This document shows positions 1 through 10,318 of a DNA stretch of 64,000 bases, in pieces. Position numbers and translations under genes: made by a program. This DNA comes from Emydura subglobosa (lineage: Eukaryota; Chordata; Testudines; Chelidae), in NCBI GenBank assembly GCA_007922225.1, contig ML679989.1:21849879-21913878 (forward strand), written 5' to 3'. The number at the start of each line of letters is the position of its first letter. Within the stretch, counting starts at the first letter, position 1. A model generated the notes under the pieces. That model did not search any database and was not told the DNA's origin. It saw only the letters and a program-made list of their open reading frames with translations.

Positions 1-288
1 AAAGGCTCACCTGTCTCCCCCCAGCGCATCTCTGCATGGATCACATCCTGCATCAAGAGCTGCTACGAGCAGGCGAATGTGCCGCTTCTGGGTGTCGTCA
101 CAGCGCACTCAACCAGAACCCAGGCCTCCTCTGCGGCCTTCCTGGAGAGAGTGCTCCTGCAGAACATCTGCAAAGCCGCCACCTGGTTGTCAGTGCACAG
201 CTTCACGTCCCACTACGCCATCGTGCAGCAGGCGAGAGGGGACGCGGATTTCAGCAGGGCGGTGCTGATGAGAACAGCTCACCGGTAA
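1..288 (+). pseudogene. DIRS-type tyrosine recombinase, C-terminal fragment
   Basis: The frame is open from the first base of the window to a stop at 286-288 (about 95 codons), so the N-terminal part lies outside the window. The translation contains AHSTRTQASS, which has the HxxR box of tyrosine recombinases, followed about 25 residues later by an AATW...SFTSHY block. The Tyr of that block fits the catalytic nucleophile. This arrangement is typical of the recombinase carried by DIRS retrotransposons, which integrate through a tyrosine recombinase in place of a DDE integrase. The inverted repeats just downstream (331-671) fit a DIRS 3' terminus. The fragment cannot be judged intact because its start is missing. 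Class assignment is by recalled family motifs; the exact DIRS subfamily is not determined. Confidence 0.75.
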
Positions 289-324
289 CTCCTACCCAAC
301 TCCAAGGTATGGCTTGTTCATCAC

Positions 325-675
325 CTATAGTGGAATGGACATGAGCAATCACTCGAAGTAGAAAACAAGGTTACTTACCAGTAACCGATGTTCTTCGAGA
401 TGTGTTGCTCACGTCCATTCCACACCCACCCTCCATCCCTGCTGTCGGAGTTGGCAGAAAGAAGGGACTGAGGGGGTGTGTGGCCAGGAGCGCCTCATAT
501 ACCGCAGCATGTGCGTGGGGCTCCAGGGGGTGCCTGAGCCGGCCCTACGGGGTCTGCTAAGGGGAAAAAAGTTCCGGGAACCGTGCATGCTGGCGTGCAC
601 ACACCTATATTGGAATGGATGTGAGCAACACATCTCGAAGCACAACAGTTACTGGTAAGTAACCTTGTTTTTCTC
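325..675. repeat. DIRS-type terminal inverted and internal repeats
   Basis: The 24-mer at 362-385 (aaaacaagg...ccagtaac) is matched perfectly in reverse complement at 648-671. A second motif beginning tggaatgga occurs at 331-358, inverted at 393-422, and again in the forward sense at 611-640. The block therefore consists of nested inverted copies of two motifs, which is the complex terminal structure expected of DIRS elements, where the ends are rebuilt from internal complementary regions. It lies directly after the recombinase fragment, so it is read as the 3' end of the same element. Related sequence should be highly repeated in the genome. Confidence 0.65.
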
Positions 676-689
676 TTGTAACCAGTAGA

Positions 690-1325
690 ATACGAGGCAG
701 TTGAGGCCCAGCAGACCAAATGTAGTTCTGGTCCAAGGAATTTAGAGTTCTTTTCGGAATCCAGCCGAACCCTCTTTGCAGACCTTTCTTTAAAGCAAAC
801 AACTTAGAAGCTGCTTTCCTTGTTTCTAAATACACAAAAACAAGCTGAGAGCCTAACAGAGCATACAGGGCTAGGTTTCATGTTACACGTACATTATGTG
901 CAGACATCTCTGCTGTGTTTGTGTTACCACTAGGCACAAACAGTGCCATGTTTGCAAATACAACAAGATAATATCTTATTGTGTTACAAATTTATAACTG
1001 CCTTCTTAACTAACCAGAGTAGAATGAACATAATTGTGGATAGGTTTCTCACAGGAGCAAGCAAGGTGCTGTGTGTAAGCGATGGTCCCATAGCCCATTT
1101 ATGCAGCTGTGTGCTAGTAAGTAGTGGGGATTTCATTGCAAATAGGATTGGTTAGACGCCCATCCTAGATACAACGGAGTAGGATCTCTTGTAACTGAGC
1201 CCTTCCTGAGACTTGCTGCTGTGGTGACTTCATTCAGAAGAACACTTTTGCTTTACCTTGGCATGTTTTCTTTCTGTGGTATAGCAGCGACGTCCTACTG
1301 GCATTAGGATGATCAGTGGTTTTTA
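690..1325. other. Upstream non-coding stretch, nothing recognised
   Basis: AT-moderate DNA between the DIRS end and a Penelope-derived fragment. It probably belongs to a RABL6 intron, because a RABL6 coding exon lies downstream and the start of the gene is not in the window. No splice-bounded coding block or repeat family was recognised. Confidence 0.4.
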
Positions 1326-1327
1326 GT

Positions 1328-1457
1328 TCCAGAGGGGTAGCCGTGTTAGTCTGTATACAGCAAAAACAAGGAGAGTCCTGTAGCACTTTAAAGACTAACA
1401 CATTTAATTTCTGCAGGCATCAGCTTTCGTGGGCTGTAATCCACTTCGTCAGATGTG
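1328..1457 (-). mobile_element. Penelope-like element, short 3'-end fragment
   Basis: The block from the ggggtagccgtgttagtctg motif to the cacttcgtcagatg motif matches the left part of the longer Penelope-like element at 40938-41968. Both contain a run of the form gtcctgtagcactttaaagactaaca, then gcaggcatcagcttt, then a cacttc-tcagatg box. In the longer copy the proteins are on the minus strand, so this fragment is the 3' end of a minus-strand insertion that is strongly 5' truncated. It is non-coding and lies in a probable intron of RABL6. Confidence 0.65.
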
Positions 1458-2020
1458 GTTTTTAGCTATATTGAGGGTTCTCATGATTTCTGTGTTGACC
1501 ACATCTTGATTGTGCCTTATGGACCCCTTCCTCCCTCTTGTGATCCCATAATATCCCTTTGGCCATTACACCAATTACTGAGGTGGACAAGTAATATTAG
1601 AGCAATATCTTGTCTACTTTGGCAGTCTTGAAATGCATCCTAGCTGCTGGAAGTGAGCCAGGACCGTGGGTGGTTCAGGACCACAGGCTGAGAACAGCTG
1701 AACTATATAATTCCTATTAAAGTCCATTGGAATCATATGGCTAGCACCCAGCATAGCTCTTTAAAGATTGAGGGGTTGTGTCCTAACCTCCTGCTGCTTG
1801 TTTTTAAGGCCTGTTTCTATCCGTTAGTGTGCAGGAGGGAGAACTCGTGAAATGCGTTCCTTGACCAGCTCATTAGGACAGTTAGTTGTTTCCTATTTCC
1901 CTGCCACACGGCTTGCCTGGCTTATCCTTCGTCTGATGCACTGTGCCAAGGTGTATTTGAAGGATATTAAAGAAGCTTATCAGACTCAGAATAGACATCC
2001 CCATTTCTTCTCTGTTCCAG

Positions 2021-2082
2021 GCCTTGCTGTGGAAGTAGCTAGGTTATACCAAAGGGATCGCATACAGGGCATTATTAGAAAG
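2021..2082 (+). other. Splice-bounded open block, possible cryptic exon
   Basis: A 62-bp stretch lies between a good acceptor (tctgttccag, ending 2020) and a strong donor (aag|gtgagt, GT at 2083). One frame is open and reads LAVEVARLYQRDRIQGIIRK. This peptide matches nothing I recall in RABL6, and its exit phase (0) does not fit the phase needed by the next recognised RABL6 exon at 6260. It may be a cryptic exon, an alternative exon or chance. Confidence 0.2.
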
Positions 2083-3582
2083 GTGAGTTCTGTGTGGACC
2101 TGTGGATCTGGTTTCACCACCTCACTAGACTTTTATCTTTACTAGCCACCTAATTAGCTTTCCTTATCCTTAAATCTGCATAATCCCCCATCCCACCCAG
2201 GCCTTCAAGGACAGCTGCTTCAGTAGTTACCAGCTGTGCTGAGAGAGCAAGTGAGGGGAACTGAGGACAGGGTTTCCTTCAGACTGGGGGGCCTCCCCTC
2301 GTCTTGGCATGTGCTCACACTACCCGTCTCCCACAGCACAAGTTCCCTCCAGCTTCCTTACTGAACTAGATTTCGGTTTCTTCTCCTCTGTTTCTCTAGC
2401 TCCTAAATTAAATAGAAACAGGAGGTGTGTGTTTCTCCTCTCTGTAGGGTGAGGTATGGTAGGGAAGATGCTAGGGATGATCAGTTTCTTCTGATCTGAA
2501 AGCAGTTCAGAATACATTCAGAATTTTGAAGTGGAGTTTGCCCCTACACACCTCAGGATTGGGGACCTCACCTACAATGTTCTTTGTCTTAATGTTGTCA
2601 GCAGGGATCACTTTAAATCACATGCCTCTCAAATTGCAATCCTTACTTAGTGTGGGGTGCCCATGTTGGGGACCACCTTAGCTCAGGCTCAATGCAGGTT
2701 TGTCAGCAGCTGGGGCAGTATGCTTATTTTTGCATGCTTTGTGAGTTCCTTCCAGCTGGAGCCTCAGTGCCACAAGCTGATACTAATTTTGCATTGTCAG
2801 ATCTTGTTTGTATTGCAGCAGTGATTTTCCTGACGTATATTCGCTTCATTGCTTTGCTGTTGAGCTGCAGCGAGGTAATTTGTATAGAAGCTAGAGGGAG
2901 AGGCAATCTCTTTACATATACACTGCATGCAGAGATGACCCACTTTGTTCATCTGTGTGTGTACATTTCTATCCAGACTAAGGACGTTTTAAAGATCTGT
3001 GCCTTAGTCTAGTGTTTGCGCCGATTGGTGGGAGGATAATTGCACTAACAGCAGTTGATAGCTACAGTTGCATTACTTAAGCTACTGCTTCGTATTCAAG
3101 CCAGTAATCTCGAGTGTGAGGTTTCTAGAGCATGTCACAACACCAGTAGCATTTTAAAATAAAACCACCCCGGCATCGTTTCTTTTCAGTGTATTTCAAG
3201 AGGAAATCCACTCAAGTTCTTTTTAATCCCCAGAAACCTCTTTAAAATTAAAATTAAATAAAAAAGCCCCCAACCTCTGTGACATGTTTGAACTAGTTTT
3301 TGTGGGGCTAGTCTGGAGTGATGCTGTGCCCTGTCCTGTGGGAGATAAGGGTCCAGTCTCTCGTTCACTTGTCTGGTGTGGGCTGTCAGGGCTGCATTGG
3401 CAATGCACTCAACCTGGGAGCATGTCCCTAATGCTCAGCAAAGGGAGTCCTAGGCAGTCTGTCTCAGCTGGAGTGTTGGTGGCTGCGGTGTAGTGTCTTG
3501 AAAGCGGAGGGTCTTCTTAAGACTCCAGGAAGGATGCAGAGGAATCGTATGTAAAATCTGAACGTGGCGCAATGATCTAGGC

Positions 3583-3757
3583 CAGTGTTTCTCAACTGCG
3601 GGCTGAGTTGAAGGGTTCCGTGAAAAGCGGAACCGCGCCACTGAAATTAACCGAAATCGCACGCCGCCAAAAAGGGGAAGATTTCCTGGACTTGTCGGCG
3701 GAGGGTATGGCATGGCCGCGCAAGGGTGCCGCGGCGAAATATAATTGAGAAACACTG
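3583..3757. mobile_element. hAT-type MITE with 8-bp target site duplication
   Basis: A 175-bp element begins cagtgtttctcaa (3583-3595) and ends with the exact inverted match ttgagaaacactg (3745-3757). It is flanked on both sides by the direct repeat atctaggc (3575-3582 and 3758-3765). Thirteen-base terminal inverted repeats beginning CAGTG together with an 8-bp duplication are diagnostic of hAT transposons. The element is too short to encode a transposase, so it is a non-autonomous MITE. The perfect duplication and ends suggest little decay at the termini. It lies in a RABL6 intron. Confidence 0.92.
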
Positions 3758-3939
3758 ATCTAGGCAAACATCCAGTTGAAATCATCTTACTGCAGTGTCA
3801 AATTTGAAATGAGCTCTGTCCAGCATTGTCACCGTGCCTCAGTGGGTCACAGCTGAGAGCGCCAAATTCAGGACAAACTGCTGAGAAATAGGGCAGCCTC
3901 ATCGCTAACTGGTGGTTATTCTATCATTAGATTACACTG

Positions 3940-4960
3940 GGCCAGTAACATATGAACTTCTGTCTCCCCACACTGGTTAACAAGGAGTCCAAAATGCAGC
4001 CTCCTTAGGCAGTCCAGTCCGTGTCTTACACCCAGTCACTGACTTTATGATGAGTGGTTACTGAAAACCGATTTAATCAGATATAGGATCCTTCTAATCC
4101 CATGAGATCAGCCACTTAGCCAGGTCAATACATAACTCCGATCTTACCCAGTAATCACGCTGCGGCCAGTCCCTTAGTAAGTAAAATCTAAAGGTTTAAT
4201 AATAAAAGGCAAGAAGAGGAGAGTTAATAATGGTTAATAGAACATATACATAAAAATAGTTGCAGGGTCCTTAGATCAGGCTTGTAGCTGTGATGGAATA
4301 AACTGCTGGCTTGTAAAGTGTCTCTGGTAACTTCCAGAAGATGGGAAGCACCTCAGTTCATACTTCGAAAAGCTCCTTTTCGTTATAAATATACAGTCCA
4401 GAGAATCAGGGCAGGAAAGAGGCAAAATGGAGATATCTCAGGGGTCTTTTATATCCTTTGCCATGTGCCTGAAGCTTTACTGTCTCTGTGTGGGGAAAGT
4501 TACAGGCCTAAGATGGAGTCTGGGGTCACATGAACGTAGCACATGGCTTCATGACTCACAGGGGCAGTCATTGCCCATTTCCTTGCTATGGCATCCACAG
4601 GAAGAGCAGTCTGGGTGGAATGAGTTTCTTCTGTGGTCTGTTGTGAGAGCTAAATGTCTTTGATGGGCCATCAGTACATTGCCGTCTGACCTTAATGCAG
4701 ATTTTAACTGGTGCATGTTACCAGGAATACAACACGTATGTATTATGCCAGTACATAGCCCATATTCATAACTTCAGATACAAAAATGGTACATGCCTAT
4801 AAACAGGATAATCGTACTTAGCAAATCATAACTTTTCCATGGGTACCTTGCATGACATACTTTGTGAAAGATTGGTCGCAGTTGTAGAACAGTGCCAGTA
4901 TCAGTGATATGGTCATATTCAGTCACACAGCATCACAGTCCTGCACACTCTGGAATGTAA
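3940..4960. repeat. LTR-like dispersed repeat, copy A
   Basis: This block shares a landmark with two later blocks at 48311-49330 and 49560-50460. In each, a 'cttacccagtaatcacgctg' or 'ttacccaaaataccacgctg' type segment is followed by a 'ggcc-atcc-ttagtaa-taaaa-ctaaaggttta' segment and an A-rich stretch, and the blocks end in related AT-rich sequence around a 'catgacat' or 'catggcat' motif. Three copies in one window show it is an interspersed repeat. The size (about 0.9-1 kb), lack of coding capacity and the A-rich run suggest a solo LTR of an endogenous retroelement, but no terminal TG...CA or target duplication was defined. Limits are approximate. Confidence 0.55.
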
Positions 4961-4964
4961 CCTG

Positions 4965-6259
4965 TAGGTAAAGGTACAGAATCCTTCTAAAATCCACTTG
5001 GGAATGATAGCCTGTAAAATATGTAAGAAAAGGCTGGGTGAGTCAAAATGGAATCAGCTAAAGTCCTTTGAATGTCCTGTTCCTTTAGCACCCACGTGTG
5101 GCAGCTTCTACTGTCCACATTTGGGCCGCCTCACTCTGAGCGTTGGCCAGAGGGGTCAGAGGGATGATAGGTGCCTACTAGAAAATCAAATCTGAAGCCT
5201 GAGAAAGCATCAGACAGACCCAGCTCCTTCCTTTTAACCGTCTCCGGTGTTACCCGTGACATGACCCGAATGTCATTTTTTGTTTTTGGAAGTAAATGAG
5301 TTGAGTTTGTGTAACCTTTAGCAAGGCATTGAAAGGAAGGTGAGTGCTGTGTGTGGGTTTGACACCAACATAATACGTTCACATATCAAGAAGCAAATGA
5401 TCCTCTTTGAATAAAAGGTATTGAATAGAGAGAGCAGGCAGGAGAAGGGAAGGTGATAAAAGCCTCCTGAGTCTGTAGTGTGAAAAAAATGTATATTCTT
5501 GACATGAGCAAAGCTTGGGGGAAAGCATTAAAGTGGCAGGTTCTGAGGAAATCAAGCCAAGAATTCGCAGTTTGTAATTCTGCAGTGAAACTCCCTATCA
5601 AGATGTCTCAGAAGACATAATCCTGTTAAATCGAGGGAGCCTTAAGGGCTCTCACATTCTAAAAGTGTGTCCTCAGATTAATTTCATTTGGGGAATGTTA
5701 AGCCTTGTTGTGGTATCTGGTAGCTGCCGACTTCAGGGAGCACCATAGACGAGAAATCGCACAGAGGAGCCAACAGCTGAAGGTTAATTCCTGCCACTGT
5801 GCCAGTGAGAATACAGTTGAATCACAGGACGTGGGGATGAAGGCATGCAATTCCTATTGTTTTTAATTGACTACTCCCCTGCACGGTGCACTGGAAATGT
5901 TCCCAGAAAGCTACTCTGCAGCAGTGAGGCCTCACCTTGTCTGACAACTATCCCAGTGTCCCCAGCTAAGGGCTTGGCTGTACTAACCACTACTTGCTAC
6001 CCCTCCCCCGTGTTATAATCCACTGTGCCAAGCCCTTGGCTCTGGTGATCAGGCATGGCCTGAGCTCCATGGCAGGTCAGGGAGTGCAGTTAGGACATGG
6101 GCAACTTCAGCTGGCCAGGGCTAAACACCAATGGCCCTCATTAAGGTAGGGAAGAGATCCTAGAACTTCAGTTGCATTAATCTGGCACATCTAGAAGTAG
6201 GAGTGTACACACCCGAATGCACTCTGAGGGGCTCTGTCTAACACTTGTGTATCTTACAG
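4965..6259 (+). other. RABL6 intron, non-coding
   Basis: Intronic sequence upstream of the first recognised RABL6 exon in the window, ending with the acceptor atcttacag at 6251-6259. No coding block or repeat family was recognised. The RABL6 exon expected just upstream by comparison with the human protein (the segment before SDGEALGG) was not found here and probably lies before the window. Confidence 0.5.
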
Positions 6260-6472
6260 TGATGGGGAAGCACTTGGAGGGAACCCTATGGTAGCAGCTT
6301 TCCAAGATGATCTGGATCTAGATGACAAAGTGCTCAGCAAGCCCTCACTGGCAGCAGAACTTGTACCAAGCAAAAATATTACTTTGTCAAGTGAGGAGGA
6401 GGTGGAAATGGAGGACGCTTCGGTCACCATCCTGGCTAATGAAGATATTGACATGGACCACGAGACACAATG
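6260..6472 (+). CDS. RABL6: RABL6 coding exon (first of five in window)
   Basis: RABL6 (Rab-like protein 6, also called PARF or C9orf86) is an atypical small GTPase of about 730 residues in human, with an N-terminal Ras-like domain and a long, acidic, disordered C-terminal tail. This exon encodes tail sequence: DGEALGGNPMVAAFQDDLDLDD, then a serine/acidic stretch ITLSSEEEVEMED, and it ends in HETQ plus two bases of a Trp codon. As recalled, human RABL6 has closely similar GEALGGNPMVAGFQDDVDLED and ITLSSEEEAE segments. The acceptor is atcttacag (6251-6259) and the donor is tg|gtatga (GT at 6473). The exon opens with one base that finishes a split codon and exits after two bases of TGG, which the next exon completes. 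The GTPase domain exons lie upstream of the window. Confidence 0.93.
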
Positions 6473-6482
6473 GTATGAAGAA

Positions 6483-6720
6483 GTATAGTCTAGAGGCTAA
6501 AGTACGAAACTGGGAGTTGGGAGATGTAGGTCTTTTTCAGCACTGCCACTGACTCACTGTGACCTTAAGCAGCTCTCTGAATCTCACTCAACCTGTTTCC
6601 CTACCTGTCCAGTGGGGTTATCTGTGCCTCACAAGGCAAGGCTGACTTTGCAACCGTTCACGAATTGCAGATTCTCTGCTGGACGGTGCTATGGAAGTGC
6701 ATAGTAGTATTCCTAATCAC
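6483..6720 (+). repeat. MIR-type SINE (degenerate)
   Basis: The stretch begins near gtctagaggctaaagtac, continues through ctgggagttgggagatgtagg, then a cactgccactgactcactgtgacctt core, and a ctcaacctgtttccctacctgtccagtgggg segment. This follows the order of the MIR/CORE-SINE consensus: tRNA-like head, 'CTGTGTGACCTTGGGCAA' core and 'CTCAGTTTCC-CATCTG' tail. It starts immediately after the RABL6 donor site, inside the intron. The copy is old and diverged. Confidence 0.7.
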
Positions 6721-7935
6721 CCTCCATATTATTCAGTTTGGGGAAATTGTAACACACAAATGCCACCCAAGGACTAACTTGGTTGTGCTAACAAGCAGTC
6801 CTTTCAGAATGAGCCCCTCTTGATGAGAGAGCGGCCCAGCCTTCTAGTGTTTGAACAGGAGGCGTTGGGGAAGCTGTTGAGCACATTCGCATAGGGGGCG
6901 TGGGTGGGTCTGAAGCCTCCTTGCATAGGGCTGAAAGCGCTCACGATGCCCTCTCTGTACACCAGCACAAGCAGCACTTCGCATACAGGGATGGCATTGC
7001 TGCTCTTGCTGGAGAATGGAGCCCACAGAATATGGTGTGAGTTGCATGGAATGCGAAGTGTGCTCGCATAAATAATGCAGCAGGGTTTGGCTCACAAGCA
7101 AATGTGTTGATCTCAAGTATCTGTGTCCTCAGGGATAACTGGCTATCTTTCAGCATTTGGCTTACTGCCAGAAAGATTTCCAGGGCCTGAGTGCTGCATA
7201 TAAAACCTATAGAGCCTCATCACTGCTTTAGGTGTAGGTTAGAGAAATCTCCTAGAGTAGGTTCAGTTAACTGGCTAGTTACCATTAGTCACTTTGCTTC
7301 ACTTGTGCAATGTGGGAGATGAGGCGAGGGACACAGAAAAGTATAGGGAAGAGGTGCAGTGTCTCGGTTTCCCTCGAACACTGTCACTATCTGAGTGTCA
7401 TAAGAAAGATAACCTAGGGCTCATAGCTAGTCCTGGTGAAAGAGCATGCAGGAGAAGTGGTTTGGCATGAGACCACAGGACCAAAGCCAGGGGTTCCAAC
7501 TGGCTAAGACTGACTATAAATCCCCTGCTTTTAATCTGAAGAAGGAAATATTCATCTGTATGAAACCAGTTTCTAACAAAATCAACTAGTTCTGCTTCCC
7601 CCTTTCCATATGATTAGGGAGACCTCCTTTATAATGGAGACCAATATTAGCCAAACATTAACACTCCAGTGTCCCTGCTGGAGTCTGGGAGATGCCAACA
7701 TCTTCCTTACTCCAGCAGTCCGACCCTCTGAACCAGCCCATTGCTTTCCTTAGCTGTGTGGCAGGCCCACTCCTGATGGCAGACATTTTCCTCTTTGTTT
7801 CCCCCACACCTGGCTCCTTGTGACTGAGTGGACTCCCAGACCCTGCACAGCAGGGGCATGAAGGGAGGGCTGCAAGCTTCACCTTGCCATGGCTGTTACG
7901 GCGTTGTAGCTGACAACTTGTTTCCTTTTTTCAAG
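6721..7935 (+). other. RABL6 intron remainder
   Basis: Intronic DNA ending with a pyrimidine-rich acceptor (tttccttttttcaag, AG at 7934-7935). No coding block or clear repeat was recognised. Confidence 0.5.
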
Positions 7936-8287
7936 GTCTTCCAGAAATTCAGTGAAACTACAAAATGAAGCAGCTTTCACCAAAGCACCTGACCAGCAGC
8001 CTCCGGGCAGCGTAGCTCTGCATTCTGGCTCTGAGAAAAGCAGCAGCACAAAGCGCCCCACAGATCTGCCAGCCACTGGAGCTGCTGCTCCTACAGCATC
8101 AGTCCAGGAGCAAAGGACCACTTTCCAGAACAAGGGCTCAGCTTCCAAAGCGAAGGGAAGCAAAGAAGAGAAGCCTGAGGAGTCTGATAGTGATCAGGAG
8201 GGACCGATAGCCACCCAGATGCTCTCATTTGTGATGGATGATCCGGATTTTGAAAGTGAGGAGTCTGACAGCCAAAGGAAGAAAGTG
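7936..8287 (+). CDS. RABL6: RABL6 coding exon (second of five in window)
   Basis: The first base completes the Trp codon split from the previous exon, and the frame then reads SSRNSVKLQNEAAF. The human protein, as recalled, also has a W-S-S junction here. The middle is poorly conserved, rich in Pro, Ser, Ala and Lys. The 3' part is very well conserved: ESDSDQEGPIATQMLSFV, then MDDPDFESEESDSQRKKV, against human SESDPEGPIAAQMLSFVMDDPDFESEGSDTQ. The donor is gtg|gtaaat (GT at 8288), leaving phase 0. The frame runs on into the intron for 14 codons before a stop, so the annotated end rests on the splice site and on conservation. The conserved LSFVMDDPDFE block is likely a short binding motif within a disordered tail; that role is inference. 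Confidence 0.95.
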
Positions 8288-10146
8288 GTAAATAACATGC
8301 ATGTGTCACTGCTTTTTAGCTCAGTCTAGAAGCAGCAATGGAATGATGAGAGCTTTCTCAACAGCAGCAACTGCAAGATAAATGCTAAACAAGCTGAGGA
8401 ACATTATTGTTCAAACACAGGCCACTTCTGTCCTTCTCACTGGTGAAGCCAGATGGCAGCGTGGTTCCTGTTGCGTTTTTCAGCATACCGATTATTCAGT
8501 AACTGCAGATAAACTCTGAGCTCAAACAGCCACATGGAATGTATGAAACCCAACGCTGAGGTTCTTTTCATCAGTAACTTAGTGTACTGAGCATGTGTGC
8601 GTGCGTGCGGATTCCCGTTTTCAACTCAAGAATCGAAAGGCCATGGTGAAATTCAGTGCTGAATCCTTCCTGGCCTGGCAAAGCCAGTATTGAAGCCCCA
8701 AATGCCCTACAGGGGGGCAATCCAACAAACAGCTGACGTTGGTGAATCCGTGGCATTCACAATATAGGCTACAGCTGCTCAACTTTAGTATAGATGCAAC
8801 CTGCAAAAGGCTGCCCAGCTCAGAGCGGAGCTGGCATCTCCCCATGTTAAAGATGAGCGAATGAAGTGAATCCTTCAGTTCAGTGTTCAGTGTTGTGGCC
8901 TTTACCTGGGCAAACTCCGAGTGCCCCTGGCTTTGGGGGTCCACAGTTAGAGCCATTAGGCCCATCTGTACAGAAACAACTAACTATGATTGTGTGTGCA
9001 ATTGAGTATTGTATACTTCCAAGTGCCAGAGCCAGGCTCCTGTAGAGTTACTTTTGCTGGGCTCACCTGCCACCAGGGTTGTGTGTGGAGAGTCCCCCTC
9101 TGAGTTGGTCCGTGACCTTGGCCGTGTGTCATGCTGGCCTCATTCAGTAATACTCCCTTCTCTTAGCGTTGCCAGTGCCCACAGTTCCAAGCATTTCGCT
9201 CTAAAACCAGTGGCTTTCTGAGCAAGGTCATCACTCCTTGCACCTGATTAGGCAGCAGGAGCTGCTGGGAAGCTCTGCATTTTAGCAGTGCCAGGGAGCT
9301 GTCCCCCCAAAGAAAAACTCTTCAGTGCAAAACGTGTTGGCCAGGTTAAGCCGTGAAAGAAGCTGCGTCCCCTACTCTTACAGGGAGAGGTCTGCATACA
9401 GGGCCAGCAAGACAGCTCAGCAGAAGAGGCTGGTTACGTTTGGACTAGTGCTAAGAACATTGTAAAAGGAAGAAGTTTAACTCCTTAATGTCAACTAGCA
9501 AACATGGAGAGGTGTCTGTGCTCCAGGACCAGGGGCACAGCTGACTCCTTTTTCCCCTCTGGCAGGGTGAGAGGAACCTTCTGGCTTTACCTGTCCCTGG
9601 CAGTTTTCCAGCTTTTAGGCTCTCTGTCATGGGAGATGCAGCTTCCTTTTTCCTTAAACAGGGGGGTTTGCTCCAGCACCATGAAATGCTTCCCCTGGAT
9701 GCATGCTGCCTTTTGACCCCAGGATGGCACGATTCCCCTATATAACACTGACAGGGCAGGACATAGGTTTGAGTCCCTTGTATTTGAAGGTTTTCCGGTA
9801 TGGCAGCGCCCCTTTAGTGCAATTGGTAAGCCTAATGCAGCCGGAGATCATGTTTTGACCCCATTGCACCCACAGTCTGGTCTTCTGAGCACAAATGGTA
9901 AGCACTGCAGAGCATGTCATAGCAGAGTTCCAGTTCTGGTGCTATCTGAACACTTCCGGCATGGCATGAAATAGGTAACACTGCCTTCTGGATAAAGCTG
10001 TGACAGGTTCTTGGAAATAAGTCTGTTCTTCCACCGCCTGCTTTTCTTTAGACAGGGAGGGAGGTGAGGCTTTTGCTTGAGCAATCAGTTTAGATTCCTT
10101 GGTAGCTAAGATTGGGTCCATGATGTGTCTGCCTTTCATTCTCTAG
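8288..10146 (+). other. RABL6 intron
   Basis: A 1.86-kb intron from donor gtaaat (8288) to acceptor ttctctag (10139-10146). Nothing coding or clearly repetitive was recognised inside it. Confidence 0.6.
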
Positions 10147-10318
10147 GGTGAATTCCCAGTGCGAGAAGACCCCTCTGACATCTCTGATGAAGACACCTCA
10201 TTGGCGAAGCCTCCACAGCCCATGAAGCCTACAGTCTGCTCCTTCAAGCCGAAAAATGACTCTGATCTCTTTGGCTTAGGCTTGGAAGAAACAGGCCCCA
10301 AAGAGAGCAGTGATGAAG
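10147..10318 (+). CDS. RABL6: RABL6 coding exon (third of five in window)
   Basis: The exon starts in phase 0 after acceptor ctctag and reads GEFPVREDPSDISDEDTSL, a Pro/Lys linker, then FKPKNDSDLFGLGLEETG and PKESSDE. Human RABL6, as recalled, has DFPVRDDPSDVTDEDEG and LKNDSDLFGLGLEEAGPKESS in the same order, so this is a strongly conserved part of the tail. The donor is gaag|gtaaat (GT at 10319), which leaves one base of a split codon that the next exon completes. The conserved acidic DPSD-SDED patch and hydrophobic DLFGLGL patch stand out against the low-complexity surroundings. Confidence 0.96.

Noticed and set aside
9780..9860. Possible tRNA-like segment around 9800
   Set aside because: A short stretch (ttagtgcaattggtaagcct) recalls a tRNA A-box, but no B-box with correct spacing or cloverleaf could be drawn.
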